In this document: positions 1 through 6,655 of the stretch, one piece after another
How positions within the stretch are numbered: the first letter of the stretch is position 1
Layout: each line of letters begins with the position of its first letter
NCBI GenBank assembly: GCA_027438535.1
Contig: DAIAMA010000016.1
Span: forward strand, 1-12,318
Source: a bacterium
Lineage (GTDB): Bacteria; Pseudomonadota; Gammaproteobacteria; Burkholderiales; Thiobacteraceae
Direction of reading: 5' to 3'
DNA length: 12,318 nt
Made by a program: the position numbers and the translations under genes
The notes under the pieces: generated by a model
What the model saw: only the letters and a program-made list of their open reading frames with translations
Told to the model about the DNA's origin: nothing
Databases searched by the model: none

Positions 1-2
1 AG

Positions 3-227
3 CTTTCCAAGGATTTCGGCTTATTCGACGTGCGCATGAAAAAGCTGGCCGATCATATCCGCCAGGCGCACGAGGACGCAGAGAAAGTCCACGTCACCAG
101 CCAAAAAATCACGCGCCGTTTTCAGCAGATCGAATCGGTGGAGTTGGAGCACGAGTCGCATGAGCCGCTCGACGTGCTGGACATCGCCGAAGCGGAAGAC
201 GACGAAACCGGGCGGCGTCTCAACTGA
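3..227 (+). CDS. rmuC: RmuC-like DNA recombination protein, C-terminal end (partial)
   Basis: Only the last 74 codons are present; the frame is open from the first bases of the window, so the gene begins outside it. The visible part is highly charged and helical. It contains the segment KITRRFQQIESVEL, which resembles the end of the conserved C-terminal domain of RmuC proteins, followed by an acidic, poorly conserved tail ending at TGA. RmuC proteins are coiled-coil, nuclease-fold-related proteins linked to limiting DNA inversions and recombination at short inverted repeats. The assignment rests on this short C-terminal signature, so function is inferred from family resemblance. No clear terminator follows the stop. 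Confidence 0.7.
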   Translation, partial: LSKDFGLFDVRMKKLADHIRQAHEDAEKVHVTSQKITRRFQQIESVELEHESHEPLDVLDIAEAEDDETGRRLN

Positions 228-352
228 GGCCGGCGCCGTGCAAATAGGGCGCGCTTGCCGTAACAATAAGACGGCTATGCTAAATGGGTAACCGTCGGTA
301 TGATCTGTTAAAGTTGTTTTGCGCCGAGCCGATAACCGGCGTATGCCGCGGT

Positions 353-396
353 AAGAGGATTTTTAAATAATGGGGCGCGGCGTTTTCACGGGGGGG
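353..396 (+). promoter_or_regulatory. Shine-Dalgarno, ATG and G7 run upstream of the GGDEF-EAL frame
   Basis: AAGAGGA at 353-359 followed by an ATG at 370 looks like a translation start, but that ATG is out of frame with the GGDEF-EAL gene. A run of seven G residues occupies 390-396. One extra G in this run would join the ATG to the main frame and add 22 residues before the GTG at 435. The in-frame codons between the run and 435 (LAQTNHIFSSN) read like genuine protein. The observation is direct; the interpretation (sequencing indel or slippage site) is inference. Confidence 0.45.
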
Positions 397-434
397 ATAT
401 CCTGGCCCAGACTAACCACATTTTTTCGAGCAAC

Positions 435-2093
435 GTGCACTTGCTTCGCACCAAGGCGAGCAAGCACGCGATTTATGGGGTCGTGATCGCATTGCTGGCC
501 ATTGTCCTCGCGACCCTGGCGGTCGCATTCGTCCAATCGTCCGCGCTGACCCTCGAGACGATTGTTGCCGCTCAGAAGAACAATGCCGCGCTGTGGATCT
601 TGGACGGCATGCCGTTTATCTTTGCCTTTTGGGGGCAGTATGTGAGTTCCATGATGGCGTACGAGGCGAGCGCTATGCTGGTGGATCAGACCACGGATTT
701 GCGCGCCCATACCGTCGCGCTCGAAGCGCAGGCCACGCGGAACGCCACGCACGATCAATTGACCGGCTTGCCGAACCGTTTCTTGTATAGCGACCGGCTG
801 GCGCAGGCGATCATCATGGCGGCCAGCGAAAAGTCCAACGTGGCGGTGATTATCATGGATATCGACCGCTTCAAGGAAATCAACGAGGCCATGGGGCCGT
901 ACCAGGGAGACCGGCTGCTGAAGCAAGTCGCGACCCGGCTTCAAAACACGTTTCACGATCCGGAAACCGTGGCCCGTTTGGGCGGCGATGAATTCGCGGC
1001 CATCATTCCCAGGCTTGCGCAATTGAAGGAGACGAGCCAGGTCATCCGCAAAATCGAAAAGGCGCTGGAAGCGCCGTTCATGCTCGAGGGGCTGAAGATC
1101 GATGTGCGTGCCAGCATGGGCGTGTCGTTCTACCCGCAGCACGGTACCGACGCCGACACCCTGTTGCAGCGCGCCGACGTCGCCATGTATGCCGCCAAGC
1201 GCAATCGCGCGGGGTTTCTCGTTTATTCCCCGCGCTATGACGAATGCAGTCCGCAGCGGCTCACCTTGATGGGCGAGTTGCGGCACGCGATCGAAAATGA
1301 GGGTTTGGTGCTGCATTTCCAGCCTAAGGTGGATCTTAAGTCAGGCCGTATTGCCGAGACGGAAGCCCTGGTGCGCTGGGCGCATCCGAAGCACGGGCTG
1401 ATGCTGCCCGACGAGTTCATCCCGCTGGCGGAGCGCACCGGCCTGATCAAGCCGCTCACCTTGTGGGTACTGAACAAGGCGCTCAAGCAATGCGGCGTAT
1501 GGGAGCGGGAAGGCCTGCAGCTCGGTGTCGCGGTGAACCTGTCGGCGCAAGCCTTATTCGATTTGGAGTTGCCGGACATCGTGACGGGCGCGCTGGCCGC
1601 GCACGATGTTAGTCCCAAGCGCCTCATTCTGGAAATTACGGAAAGCATGCTCATGGTGGACAAGGAGCGCGCCCTCCAAATCCTCGAGCGCTTGAGCGGA
1701 ATGGGCGTGCGCATCGCCATCGACGATTTCGGCACGGGGTATTCCTCGCTGTCCTATTTAAGCAAGATGCCGGTGAATGAAATTAAGATCGATAAATCTT
1801 TCGTGCTCGATATGCACGAAAACAAGAGCAATGCCGTGATCGTCCATGCCACCATCGAGCTGGGGCACAATCTGGGTTTATCCGTTATCGGCGAAGGCGT
1901 GGAAAGCGCGGAAAGCATGGCCCGGCTGCATGCGCTCGGGTGCGACGCGGCACAGGGCTACTATATGACCAAACCGCTGGATGCCGGCGATCTGAGCGCG
2001 TGGTTTGAATCGCAGCGCAACAGCGGCTTGCTTCGGATCGAAGCGGGCGACATTCGCTTGATCAGCGGCATGCCGCAAGCGCAAGACGTTTGA
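435..2093 (+). CDS. Membrane-anchored GGDEF-EAL cyclic-di-GMP signalling protein
   Basis: This is a predicted bifunctional cyclic-di-GMP enzyme of 552 residues from the GTG at 435. Two hydrophobic segments (about 13-33 and 53-73) flank a short loop and anchor it in the inner membrane. A linker (74-105) follows, then a GGDEF domain (about 106-265) and an EAL domain (about 275-530). The cyclase site looks intact: metal Asp in IIMDIDRFK (139-147), Asn at FKEIN, and GGDEF at 183-187. The inhibitory RxxD site normally just before GGDEF is absent (HDPE instead). EAL catalytic motifs are all visible: EALVRW 310-315, NLSAQ 368-372, EITES 400-404, DDFGTGYSS 430-438, KIDKSF 451-456, GEGVES 486-491 and QGYY 507-510. 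Diguanylate cyclase and phosphodiesterase activity are therefore both possible. No sensory domain other than the membrane segment is seen. The start is uncertain: the GTG has no convincing Shine-Dalgarno, and the frame stays open upstream to 336. Confidence 0.9.
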   Translation: MHLLRTKASKHAIYGVVIALLAIVLATLAVAFVQSSALTLETIVAAQKNNAALWILDGMPFIFAFWGQYVSSMMAYEASAMLVDQTTDLRAHTVALEAQATRNATHDQLTGLPNRFLYSDRLAQAIIMAASEKSNVAVIIMDIDRFKEINEAMGPYQGDRLLKQVATRLQNTFHDPETVARLGGDEFAAIIPRLAQLKETSQVIRKIEKALEAPFMLEGLKIDVRASMGVSFYPQHGTDADTLLQRADVAMYAAKRNRAGFLVYSPRYDECSPQRLTLMGELRHAIENEGLVLHFQPKVDLKSGRIAETEALVRWAHPKHGLMLPDEFIPLAERTGLIKPLTLWVLNKALKQCGVWEREGLQLGVAVNLSAQALFDLELPDIVTGALAAHDVSPKRLILEITESMLMVDKERALQILERLSGMGVRIAIDDFGTGYSSLSYLSKMPVNEIKIDKSFVLDMHENKSNAVIVHATIELGHNLGLSVIGEGVESAESMARLHALGCDAAQGYYMTKPLDAGDLSAWFESQRNSGLLRIEAGDIRLISGMPQAQDV

Positions 2094-2122
2094 GCGATCG
2101 TGCCGGAGAATGCGGCGCGGCG

Positions 2123-2128
2123 TATAAT
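2123..2128 (+). promoter_or_regulatory. Putative -10 box (TATAAT) for the aminotransferase gene
   Basis: A perfect TATAAT lies 49 bp before the aminotransferase ATG, just after the stop of the GGDEF-EAL gene. No good TTGACA-like element is visible 16-18 bp upstream, so this is a candidate sigma-70 -10 element only. It suggests that the aminotransferase has its own promoter. Confidence 0.4.
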
Positions 2129-2177
2129 CCTCGGCTCATCGCATACACTCAAAGTTTAGCGCGCTTTCCGCGTCATC

Positions 2178-3353
2178 ATGCACTTACCCTCACACTTGGC
2201 GCGGCGCGCAATCGATATCGAACCCTTCCGTGTGATGGCTATTTTAGCCCAAGCGCGGGCGCTGGAAGCCCAGGGCCGAAATATCGTGCACATGGAAATC
2301 GGCGAACCGGATTTCCCCACGCCGGCGCCGATCGTGGCAGCCGGCATCGCGGCATTGCAGGCGGGCCATACGCATTACACGCCGGCTCTCGGACTGCCGC
2401 GACTGAGAGCCGCTATCGCCGCGTTTTACGCCACGCGTTACGGCGTAACGATCGCGCCGGATAGCGTGGTGATCACGCCCGGTTCCTCGGGCGCACTGTT
2501 GCTGGCGTTGTCGGCATTGCTCGATCCCGGCGATGAAGTGCTGCTTGCCGACCCAGGCTATCCTTGCAACCGGCACTTCGCGCACTTTCTCAACGGGCGC
2601 GCGGTCGCGCTGCCGGTTGACGCCACCACGCAGTTCCAGCCGACGGCGGCGCAAATCGAGGCGCATTGGTCGCACGCGACCCGCGCGGTATTGCTGGCCA
2701 GCCCCGCCAATCCCACTGGCACGATGTTACCGCTTAGCGCCTTGCGTGAGATGCAAGGCATCGTCGCGGCGCGAGGCGGCATGCTGATCGTGGACGAGAT
2801 CTACCATGGGCTCACCTATGGCGGTTCAGCCGAGACCGCGCTGGCATTGGGCGACGACGTCTTCGTGATCAATAGCTTCTCCAAATATTTCGGCATGACC
2901 GGCTGGCGCCTGGGTTGGCTGATCGCACCCGAGGCGTATATCGAGCCCATCGAACGCTTGGCGCAAAATATTTTTTTGGCGGCCTCCACGCCCGCGCAAT
3001 ATGCGGCATTGGCCGCGTTTCAACCCGATACCTTGGCGATACTGGAGGCGCGTCGCGCGGAATTTGAACAGCGTCGCGATTTTCTGCTGCCGGCGCTGCG
3101 CGCCTTAGGATTCGCTATCCCCCTGATTCCCGAAGGCGCATTCTATCTTTATGCCGGTTGTGAGAAATTTGCTTTGCCGGGCGAAGATTTGGCGCGGGTT
3201 TTGCTCGACGAGGCCGGCGTAGCCATCACGCCGGGCGTCGATTTCGGGCGTTATCGCGCCGATCAGCATGTACGCTTCGCCTATACCACGACGCTCGACC
3301 AGTTGGAGCAAGGCGTTGCGCGTTTAGCCACCGTTCTTCCGCGCTTTGCTTGA
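2178..3353 (+). CDS. Class I PLP-dependent aminotransferase
   Basis: A cytoplasmic fold-type I aminotransferase of 391 residues, the usual length for the AspC/AatA-like family, transferring an amino group between an amino acid and a 2-oxo acid through pyridoxal phosphate. Visible signatures are the N-terminal substrate loop IGEPDF (41-46), the PLP-phosphate region PGSSGA (101-106), the cofactor Asn in SPANPTG (N178), the Asp in VDEIYHG (D206) that pairs with the pyridine nitrogen, the Schiff-base lysine in SFSKYFG (K236), the phosphate-contacting arginine in TGWRLGW (R244), and the C-terminal arginine that binds the substrate carboxylate (R366, in HVRFAY). The amino-acid specificity cannot be read from sequence; Asp-, Ala- or aromatic-type activity are all possible. 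It sits 84 bp after the GGDEF-EAL gene and 48 bp before the thioredoxin gene, so it may be co-transcribed with the latter. Confidence 0.9.
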   Translation: MHLPSHLARRAIDIEPFRVMAILAQARALEAQGRNIVHMEIGEPDFPTPAPIVAAGIAALQAGHTHYTPALGLPRLRAAIAAFYATRYGVTIAPDSVVITPGSSGALLLALSALLDPGDEVLLADPGYPCNRHFAHFLNGRAVALPVDATTQFQPTAAQIEAHWSHATRAVLLASPANPTGTMLPLSALREMQGIVAARGGMLIVDEIYHGLTYGGSAETALALGDDVFVINSFSKYFGMTGWRLGWLIAPEAYIEPIERLAQNIFLAASTPAQYAALAAFQPDTLAILEARRAEFEQRRDFLLPALRALGFAIPLIPEGAFYLYAGCEKFALPGEDLARVLLDEAGVAITPGVDFGRYRADQHVRFAYTTTLDQLEQGVARLATVLPRFA

Positions 3354-3401
3354 CGGCGTGGAGCGAATTGGCAACAATCGCGGATTTTTTACGGTAAGGC
3401 G

Positions 3402-3752
3402 ATGACACAACCCTTGATTTTTGAAGTGAACGAGGCCGAATTCCAGGCACAGGTGCTGGAAGCTTCGAAAACGCAGCCTATCTTGGTCGATTTCTGGGCC
3501 GATTGGTGCCCGCCTTGCATCGTACTCACCCCGGTGTTGGAACGGGTGGTGAACGGTTATGGCGGCAAGATCCGGCTCGCCAAGGTGGAAGTGGACGAGG
3601 GTGAGAATATGCGTCTGGCCGGGCGCTATGGCCTGCGTGGTTTTCCCACCGTGTTGCTGCTGGTGGATGGCGAAGAAAAAGGGCGCTTTTCCAGCGCCCG
3701 GCCCGATGGCTGGGTTAAGCAGTTCATCGATCAGCATCTAGCCGCGCCTTAG
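3402..3752 (+). CDS. Thioredoxin-family protein with CPPC active site
   Basis: A 116-residue single-domain thioredoxin-fold protein with no signal peptide, so cytoplasmic. The order is canonical: strand LVDFWADWC, active site C36-P-P-C39, the central Asp-containing segment VEVDEGENM (62-70), and cis-proline P82 in GFPTV. Classical thioredoxins have CGPC. The second active-site residue here is Pro, as in some CcmG/TlpA-type proteins, which usually shifts redox potential and partner choice. The remaining sequence resembles thioredoxin 1 or the N-terminal domain of YbbN more than an exported oxidoreductase. The ATG is preceded by TAAGG very close to the start. A dithiol-disulfide reductase role is inferred from the fold; the partner is unknown. 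Confidence 0.85.
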   Translation: MTQPLIFEVNEAEFQAQVLEASKTQPILVDFWADWCPPCIVLTPVLERVVNGYGGKIRLAKVEVDEGENMRLAGRYGLRGFPTVLLLVDGEEKGRFSSARPDGWVKQFIDQHLAAP

Positions 3753-3781
3753 CTTTTTCCGCGAACCCAGGTCAAATCGCC

Positions 3782-3787
3782 TATAAT
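3782..3787 (+). promoter_or_regulatory. Putative -10 box (TATAAT) for rhlE
   Basis: A perfect TATAAT is found 35 bp before the rhlE ATG in the 70-bp gap after the thioredoxin gene. The region 17 bp further upstream does not resemble TTGACA, so only the -10 half is supported. It would give an AT-rich leader of roughly 30 nt with no clear Shine-Dalgarno. Confidence 0.4.
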
Positions 3788-3822
3788 TTGCGCCAAATTC
3801 TGCTTATTTTCCTGGTATCTCA

Positions 3823-5196
3823 ATGTCTTTTGACAATTTAGGTCTTCGTCCCGAATTACTGCGCGCGATCGCGGATACGGGTTATACCGAGCCGACGCCG
3901 ATCCAGGCGCAGGCGATTCCCGTGGTGCTCTCGGGCCGCGATGTCATGGCCGGGGCGCAAACCGGTACCGGCAAAACCGCCAGTTTCACGCTGCCCATGT
4001 TGCATAAACTGGCGGTGCACCAAAACACCAGCACCTCGCCCGCGCGGCATCCGGTGCGCGGCTTGATTCTCGCGCCGACACGCGAACTCGCGGCCCAGGT
4101 CGAGGCTAGCGTGCGTACCTACAGCAAACACCTCGCGCTGCGTTCGACCGCGGTTTACGGCGGAGTGAATATCGATCCGCAGATCGCGGAACTGCGCAAG
4201 GGCGTGGAAATCCTGGTGGCGACGCCGGGGCGCTTGCTCGATCACCTGCATCAGAAAAGCGTGAACTTATCGCAGGTGGAATTCTTGGTGCTGGACGAGG
4301 CGGACCGCATGCTGGATATGGGCTTCATGCCCGACATCCGGCGCATCTTCGGTTTTCTGCCGCCACGGCGGCAAAATCTTTTATTCTCGGCGACCTTCGC
4401 TGAAGAGATCAAGCGCCTGTCCAGCGAATTCATGCGCGATCCGCAGTTGATTGAAGTGGCGCGGCGCAATGCCACGGCCGACAATGTGCTCCAAGTGGCG
4501 TATCCGGTCGGAACCGATCATAAGCGGCGCTTGCTGGCGCACATCATCAAAAATGAAAATCTAAAACAGGTGCTGGTTTTCACCAACACCAAGACCGGCG
4601 CCAACCGTCTCGCGCATCAACTGGTGCATGAGAATATCAACGCCGTCGCGATTCACTCCGACAAAACTCAGCAGGCGCGCACGCAAGCGCTGGCGGAATT
4701 CAAGGAAGGAAAAATTCAAGCGCTCATCGCCACCGATGTCGCGGCGCGCGGTTTGGATATCGACGATTTGCCGTGTGTGGTGAACTTCGAGTTGCCGCAT
4801 AGCGCGGAAGATTACGTGCACCGCATCGGACGTACCGGCCGCGCCGGGGCGAGCGGCAAAGCGATTTCATTGGTGAGCCCGGAAGAAAAACGCTATCTGA
4901 GCGACATCGAAAAATTGATTAAGCGCACGATTCCGCTGGAGGCATTACCGGGATTTAGTTCGGATCGTCATGATGTGGCGCCGAGCAAGGCGCCTTACCG
5001 GGAAAAACGCGGCGAGCGCCAGGAACGCGCTCAGCCCTCGGTGGCACAATCATTCGCGAAGGCAGAACCAGAAACGACGCCGGAACCGATGATGCCGGCA
5101 GACTTAGGCATGGCGCCGGTCAACCGGCGGCCGGGGCAGAAAAAAGAAGTCGCCGCCTTGCTCTTGCCGCCCCGCGGGGTTCCCGCTACGGAGTAG
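3823..5196 (+). CDS. rhlE: DEAD-box ATP-dependent RNA helicase RhlE
   Basis: A cytoplasmic 457-residue RNA helicase that uses ATP to unwind short RNA duplexes, in this family linked to ribosome assembly, RNA decay and cold growth. All DEAD-box motifs are readable: Q-motif [10 protein letters not shown] (24-33), Walker A AQTGTGKT (45-52), PTRELA (85-90), TPGR (134-137), DEAD (158-161), SAT (189-191), LVFTNTK (251-257), [11 protein letters not shown] (303-313) and [10 protein letters not shown] (333-342). GGVNIDPQI (113-121) is characteristic of the RhlE branch rather than SrmB, DbpA or CsdA. After about residue 385 the protein becomes a low-complexity, charged and Pro/Glu-rich tail, typical of RhlE and probably involved in RNA binding. 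The final codons overlap the end of the convergent mlaA by 11 bp inside a perfect palindrome. Confidence 0.93.
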   Translation: MSFDNLGLRPELLRAIADTGYTEPTPIQAQAIPVVLSGRDVMAGAQTGTGKTASFTLPMLHKLAVHQNTSTSPARHPVRGLILAPTRELAAQVEASVRTYSKHLALRSTAVYGGVNIDPQIAELRKGVEILVATPGRLLDHLHQKSVNLSQVEFLVLDEADRMLDMGFMPDIRRIFGFLPPRRQNLLFSATFAEEIKRLSSEFMRDPQLIEVARRNATADNVLQVAYPVGTDHKRRLLAHIIKNENLKQVLVFTNTKTGANRLAHQLVHENINAVAIHSDKTQQARTQALAEFKEGKIQALIATDVAARGLDIDDLPCVVNFELPHSAEDYVHRIGRTGRAGASGKAISLVSPEEKRYLSDIEKLIKRTIPLEALPGFSSDRHDVAPSKAPYREKRGERQERAQPSVAQSFAKAEPETTPEPMMPADLGMAPVNRRPGQKKEVAALLLPPRGVPATE

Positions 5197-5200
5197 CGGG
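5182..5200. terminator. Perfect 8-bp palindrome holding both convergent stop codons
   Basis: CCCGCTAC at 5182-5189 and its exact reverse complement GTAGCGGG at 5193-5200 are separated by only GGA. The TAG of rhlE lies in the right arm and the TAG of mlaA in the left arm, so the structure is nearly symmetrical for both transcripts. It is positioned as a bidirectional terminator or a 3'-end stabiliser. There is no T-tract on either side, so intrinsic termination is not assured. A second GC palindrome, CCCCGCGGGG, lies just to the left (about 5170-5179). Confidence 0.5.
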
Positions 5201-5944
5201 TGCGGTAGTGGCCTGCGGTTGCTTGGCCGGTTCCGGATCGTCTTCCCACTTTTCGGGCGGCGGGTTGCCGTCGTAAATCAAACTGCGCCGTTGCTGGATA
5301 TAGGCATCGCGCAAGAAGGTGTAAGGATCGAGCGCCGCTTCGTCCAGCACTTTTTCCGCATCCAATAAATTCGCCCGGCGATTCACGAAACGCAATGCGG
5401 TCAAGCTATTGCGCGCCGGAATATTATGCAAATGCAAGACCGGATCCAATCGGTAATACGCGAGCAGGCCCACCGAATCGAGTACATTGCTGGGGCCAAG
5501 AAACGGCAGCATCAGGAATGGGCCGTCGCCGACACCCCAATGTCCCAGGGTTTGACCGAAATCTTCATTATGCTTTTCCATGCCCCAGCCAGTGGCGACA
5601 TCGAAAATGCCGCCGACGCCAAAAGTGGTATTGGTGATGATGCGGCCGACATCGGATGCGGCATCGTTGAATTTAAACTGCAATAGATTATTTGCCACGA
5701 CAAATAGATCGTCGATATTGGAGAAGAAATTAGTCACGCTGGTGCGTATCGGACTGGGCACCACGGATTTATAACCTTGGGCAACGGGTTTGAGTACGGC
5801 TTTGTCGGTTGTATCGTTAAACTTATAGATGGCGCGGTTCATGGGCTCCAGGGGGTCGCGCGGGTCGCCATTAGTGGCGCAGCCGGAAAGCGCGAGCGCC
5901 AGCGCGATAAAAGCAGAAAATTTATATATATTGTTTGAATTCAT
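5186..5944 (-). CDS. mlaA: MlaA (VacJ) outer-membrane lipoprotein of the phospholipid-transport system
   Basis: MlaA removes misplaced phospholipids from the outer leaflet of the outer membrane and passes them to the periplasmic Mla pathway, keeping lipid asymmetry. The 252-residue precursor has a lipoprotein signal peptide (hydrophobic 9-20) with lipobox LSGC, lipidated Cys at 22. The mature part carries family hallmarks: [15 protein letters not shown] (30-44), NFFSNIDD (72-79), [13 protein letters not shown] (104-116), [16 protein letters not shown] (about 126-141) and LPFLGPSN (146-153). The C-terminus is a Pro/Ala/Glu-rich tail of low conservation. The gene stands alone here, without mlaBCDEF, as also occurs in E. 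coli. It faces rhlE tail to tail and is divergent from the MerR-type gene across about 250 bp. Confidence 0.93.
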   Translation of the reverse strand: MNSNNIYKFSAFIALALALSGCATNGDPRDPLEPMNRAIYKFNDTTDKAVLKPVAQGYKSVVPSPIRTSVTNFFSNIDDLFVVANNLLQFKFNDAASDVGRIITNTTFGVGGIFDVATGWGMEKHNEDFGQTLGHWGVGDGPFLMLPFLGPSNVLDSVGLLAYYRLDPVLHLHNIPARNSLTALRFVNRRANLLDAEKVLDEAALDPYTFLRDAYIQQRRSLIYDGNPPPEKWEDDPEPAKQPQATTAPATP

Positions 5945-6198
5945 AATCTTATATCATTGCTCTAGAGTTTTTATTGGGGCTAAATATATCAGTTAAGTCT
6001 GTTGTGTGGAACTGATTTTTGAGTGAATTCATTACATTATCGGTATCGAAGCGCTGGACTTAAGCCGGGTTGGCATAATGTGTAAAAATCTTTTTTAAAA
6101 CGAGGGGATGCTTAAGTTTGGACTTAGCTCCATGCGAGGTTCAAACTTATACTCAAATACAAGGCTAAATTTTTTTGACTCTCTGCCGTTAACCAGGC
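5945..6198. other. AT-rich divergent intergenic region between mlaA and the merR-like gene
   Basis: This 254-bp gap is clearly AT-richer than its neighbours and must hold the promoters of both flanking genes. It contains CATAAT at 6074-6079, TATACT at 6148-6153 and TTGACT at 6175-6180, none paired with a well-spaced partner. TGGACTTA occurs twice (6055-6062 and 6119-6126). An inverted repeat lies at 6114-6148. The reading frame opening at 6108 is judged non-coding. No small RNA gene can be claimed. Confidence 0.5.
6114..6148. repeat. Inverted repeat upstream of the merR-like gene, possible operator
   Basis: AAGTTTGGACTT (6114-6125) and AGGTTCAAACTT (6137-6148) are complementary at 10 of 12 positions, including 7 perfect outer pairs, around an 11-nt centre. 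It lies 51 bp before the merR-like start, and its right edge merges with TATACT. MerR-type regulators bind dyads within their own promoters, so autoregulation is plausible. However, the arms do not resemble the mer operator core, and no -35/-10 pair with the family's 19-20 bp spacer is evident. Confidence 0.35.
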
Positions 6199-6612
6199 AT
6201 GGCTCTCAAAGGCATTACCATCGGCACCTTGGCGCGCAAGGCTGGCGTCAATATCGAAACCATCCGCTACTACCAGCGGCGCGGCTTGCTGCTCGAGCCG
6301 GCCAAGCCGGTGGAAGGCTATCGCTTGTATCCGCTGGACTCCATACAGCGGATTCTTTTTATCAAGCGCGCGCAGCGCTTGGGCTTTAGTTTGGAGGAGA
6401 TTATCAACCTCCTGCGCCTGGGCGAGGGTAGCTGCAACGACGTCAAGAATGTAGCGATACAGAAGCTTTCTCTGATCGAAGATCGTCTCAGCGATTTGGA
6501 GCGCATGCGCCGGACATTGCTGGATTTAGTGCAGCGCTGCGACACCGGGCAAAATCAAATGGGCTGTCCCCTGGTCGCGAGCTTGGCCGAACGCGAGTTC
6601 GAGGCCGGCTAA
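6199..6612 (+). CDS. MerR-family transcriptional regulator with mercury-sensor cysteine triad
   Basis: A 137-residue DNA-binding regulator. The N-terminal winged helix-turn-helix (about 6-75) is typical MerR: IGTLARKAGVNIETIRYYQRRGLL, then GYRLYP and the helix ending LGFSLEEI. A long dimerisation helix follows (about 82-113), then a short metal-loop region. C79, C114 and C123 reproduce the spacing of the Hg(II)-binding cysteines of MerR (C82, C117, C126 in the Tn501/Tn21 protein), and CPLVASLAE after the third Cys matches that family. Hg(II) or another thiophilic metal is therefore the likely signal. No merT, merP or merA is adjacent. An in-frame TAA at 6190-6192 rules out a longer start. AGG is only one base from the ATG, so the ribosome-binding site is poor. 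Other MerR metal sensors (CueR, ZntR, PbrR) fit less well by Cys spacing. Confidence 0.88.
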   Translation: MALKGITIGTLARKAGVNIETIRYYQRRGLLLEPAKPVEGYRLYPLDSIQRILFIKRAQRLGFSLEEIINLLRLGEGSCNDVKNVAIQKLSLIEDRLSDLERMRRTLLDLVQRCDTGQNQMGCPLVASLAEREFEAG

Positions 6613-6655
6613 TCCGATGTAGTGATGGCACGGCTTGGCGTGCTACGCTAAGCGA

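Noticed and set aside
270..296. GACGG and CCGTC inverted repeat after rmuC as a terminator
   Set aside because: Only 5-bp arms with a 17-nt loop and no T-tract; likely chance.
363..1316. Long open frame (317 codons) antisense to the GGDEF-EAL gene
   Set aside because: It resembles no protein family, is composed mainly of residues expected from the reverse complement of GC-rich codons, and lies across two well-supported functional regions of the sense gene.
3679..3702. GGGCGC and GCGCCC inverted repeat resembling a terminator
   Set aside because: It is in the middle of the thioredoxin coding sequence, the family fold continues through it, and no T-tract follows.
6175..6205. TTGACT as the -35 of a MerR-type promoter with a 19-bp spacer
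   Set aside because: The corresponding -10 position falls inside the start of the merR-like gene and reads TGGCTC, which is not a -10 box.
6108..6389. 93-codon frame with a GAGGGG directly before its ATG
   Set aside because: It overlaps the merR-like gene in another frame, crosses the inverted repeat, and its product has no recognisable features; the merR frame is clearly the coding one.
6635..6655. TTG start for glucokinase
   Set aside because: No ribosome-binding site and no family similarity before the phosphate-binding motif; ATG 6656 or 6671 is more likely.
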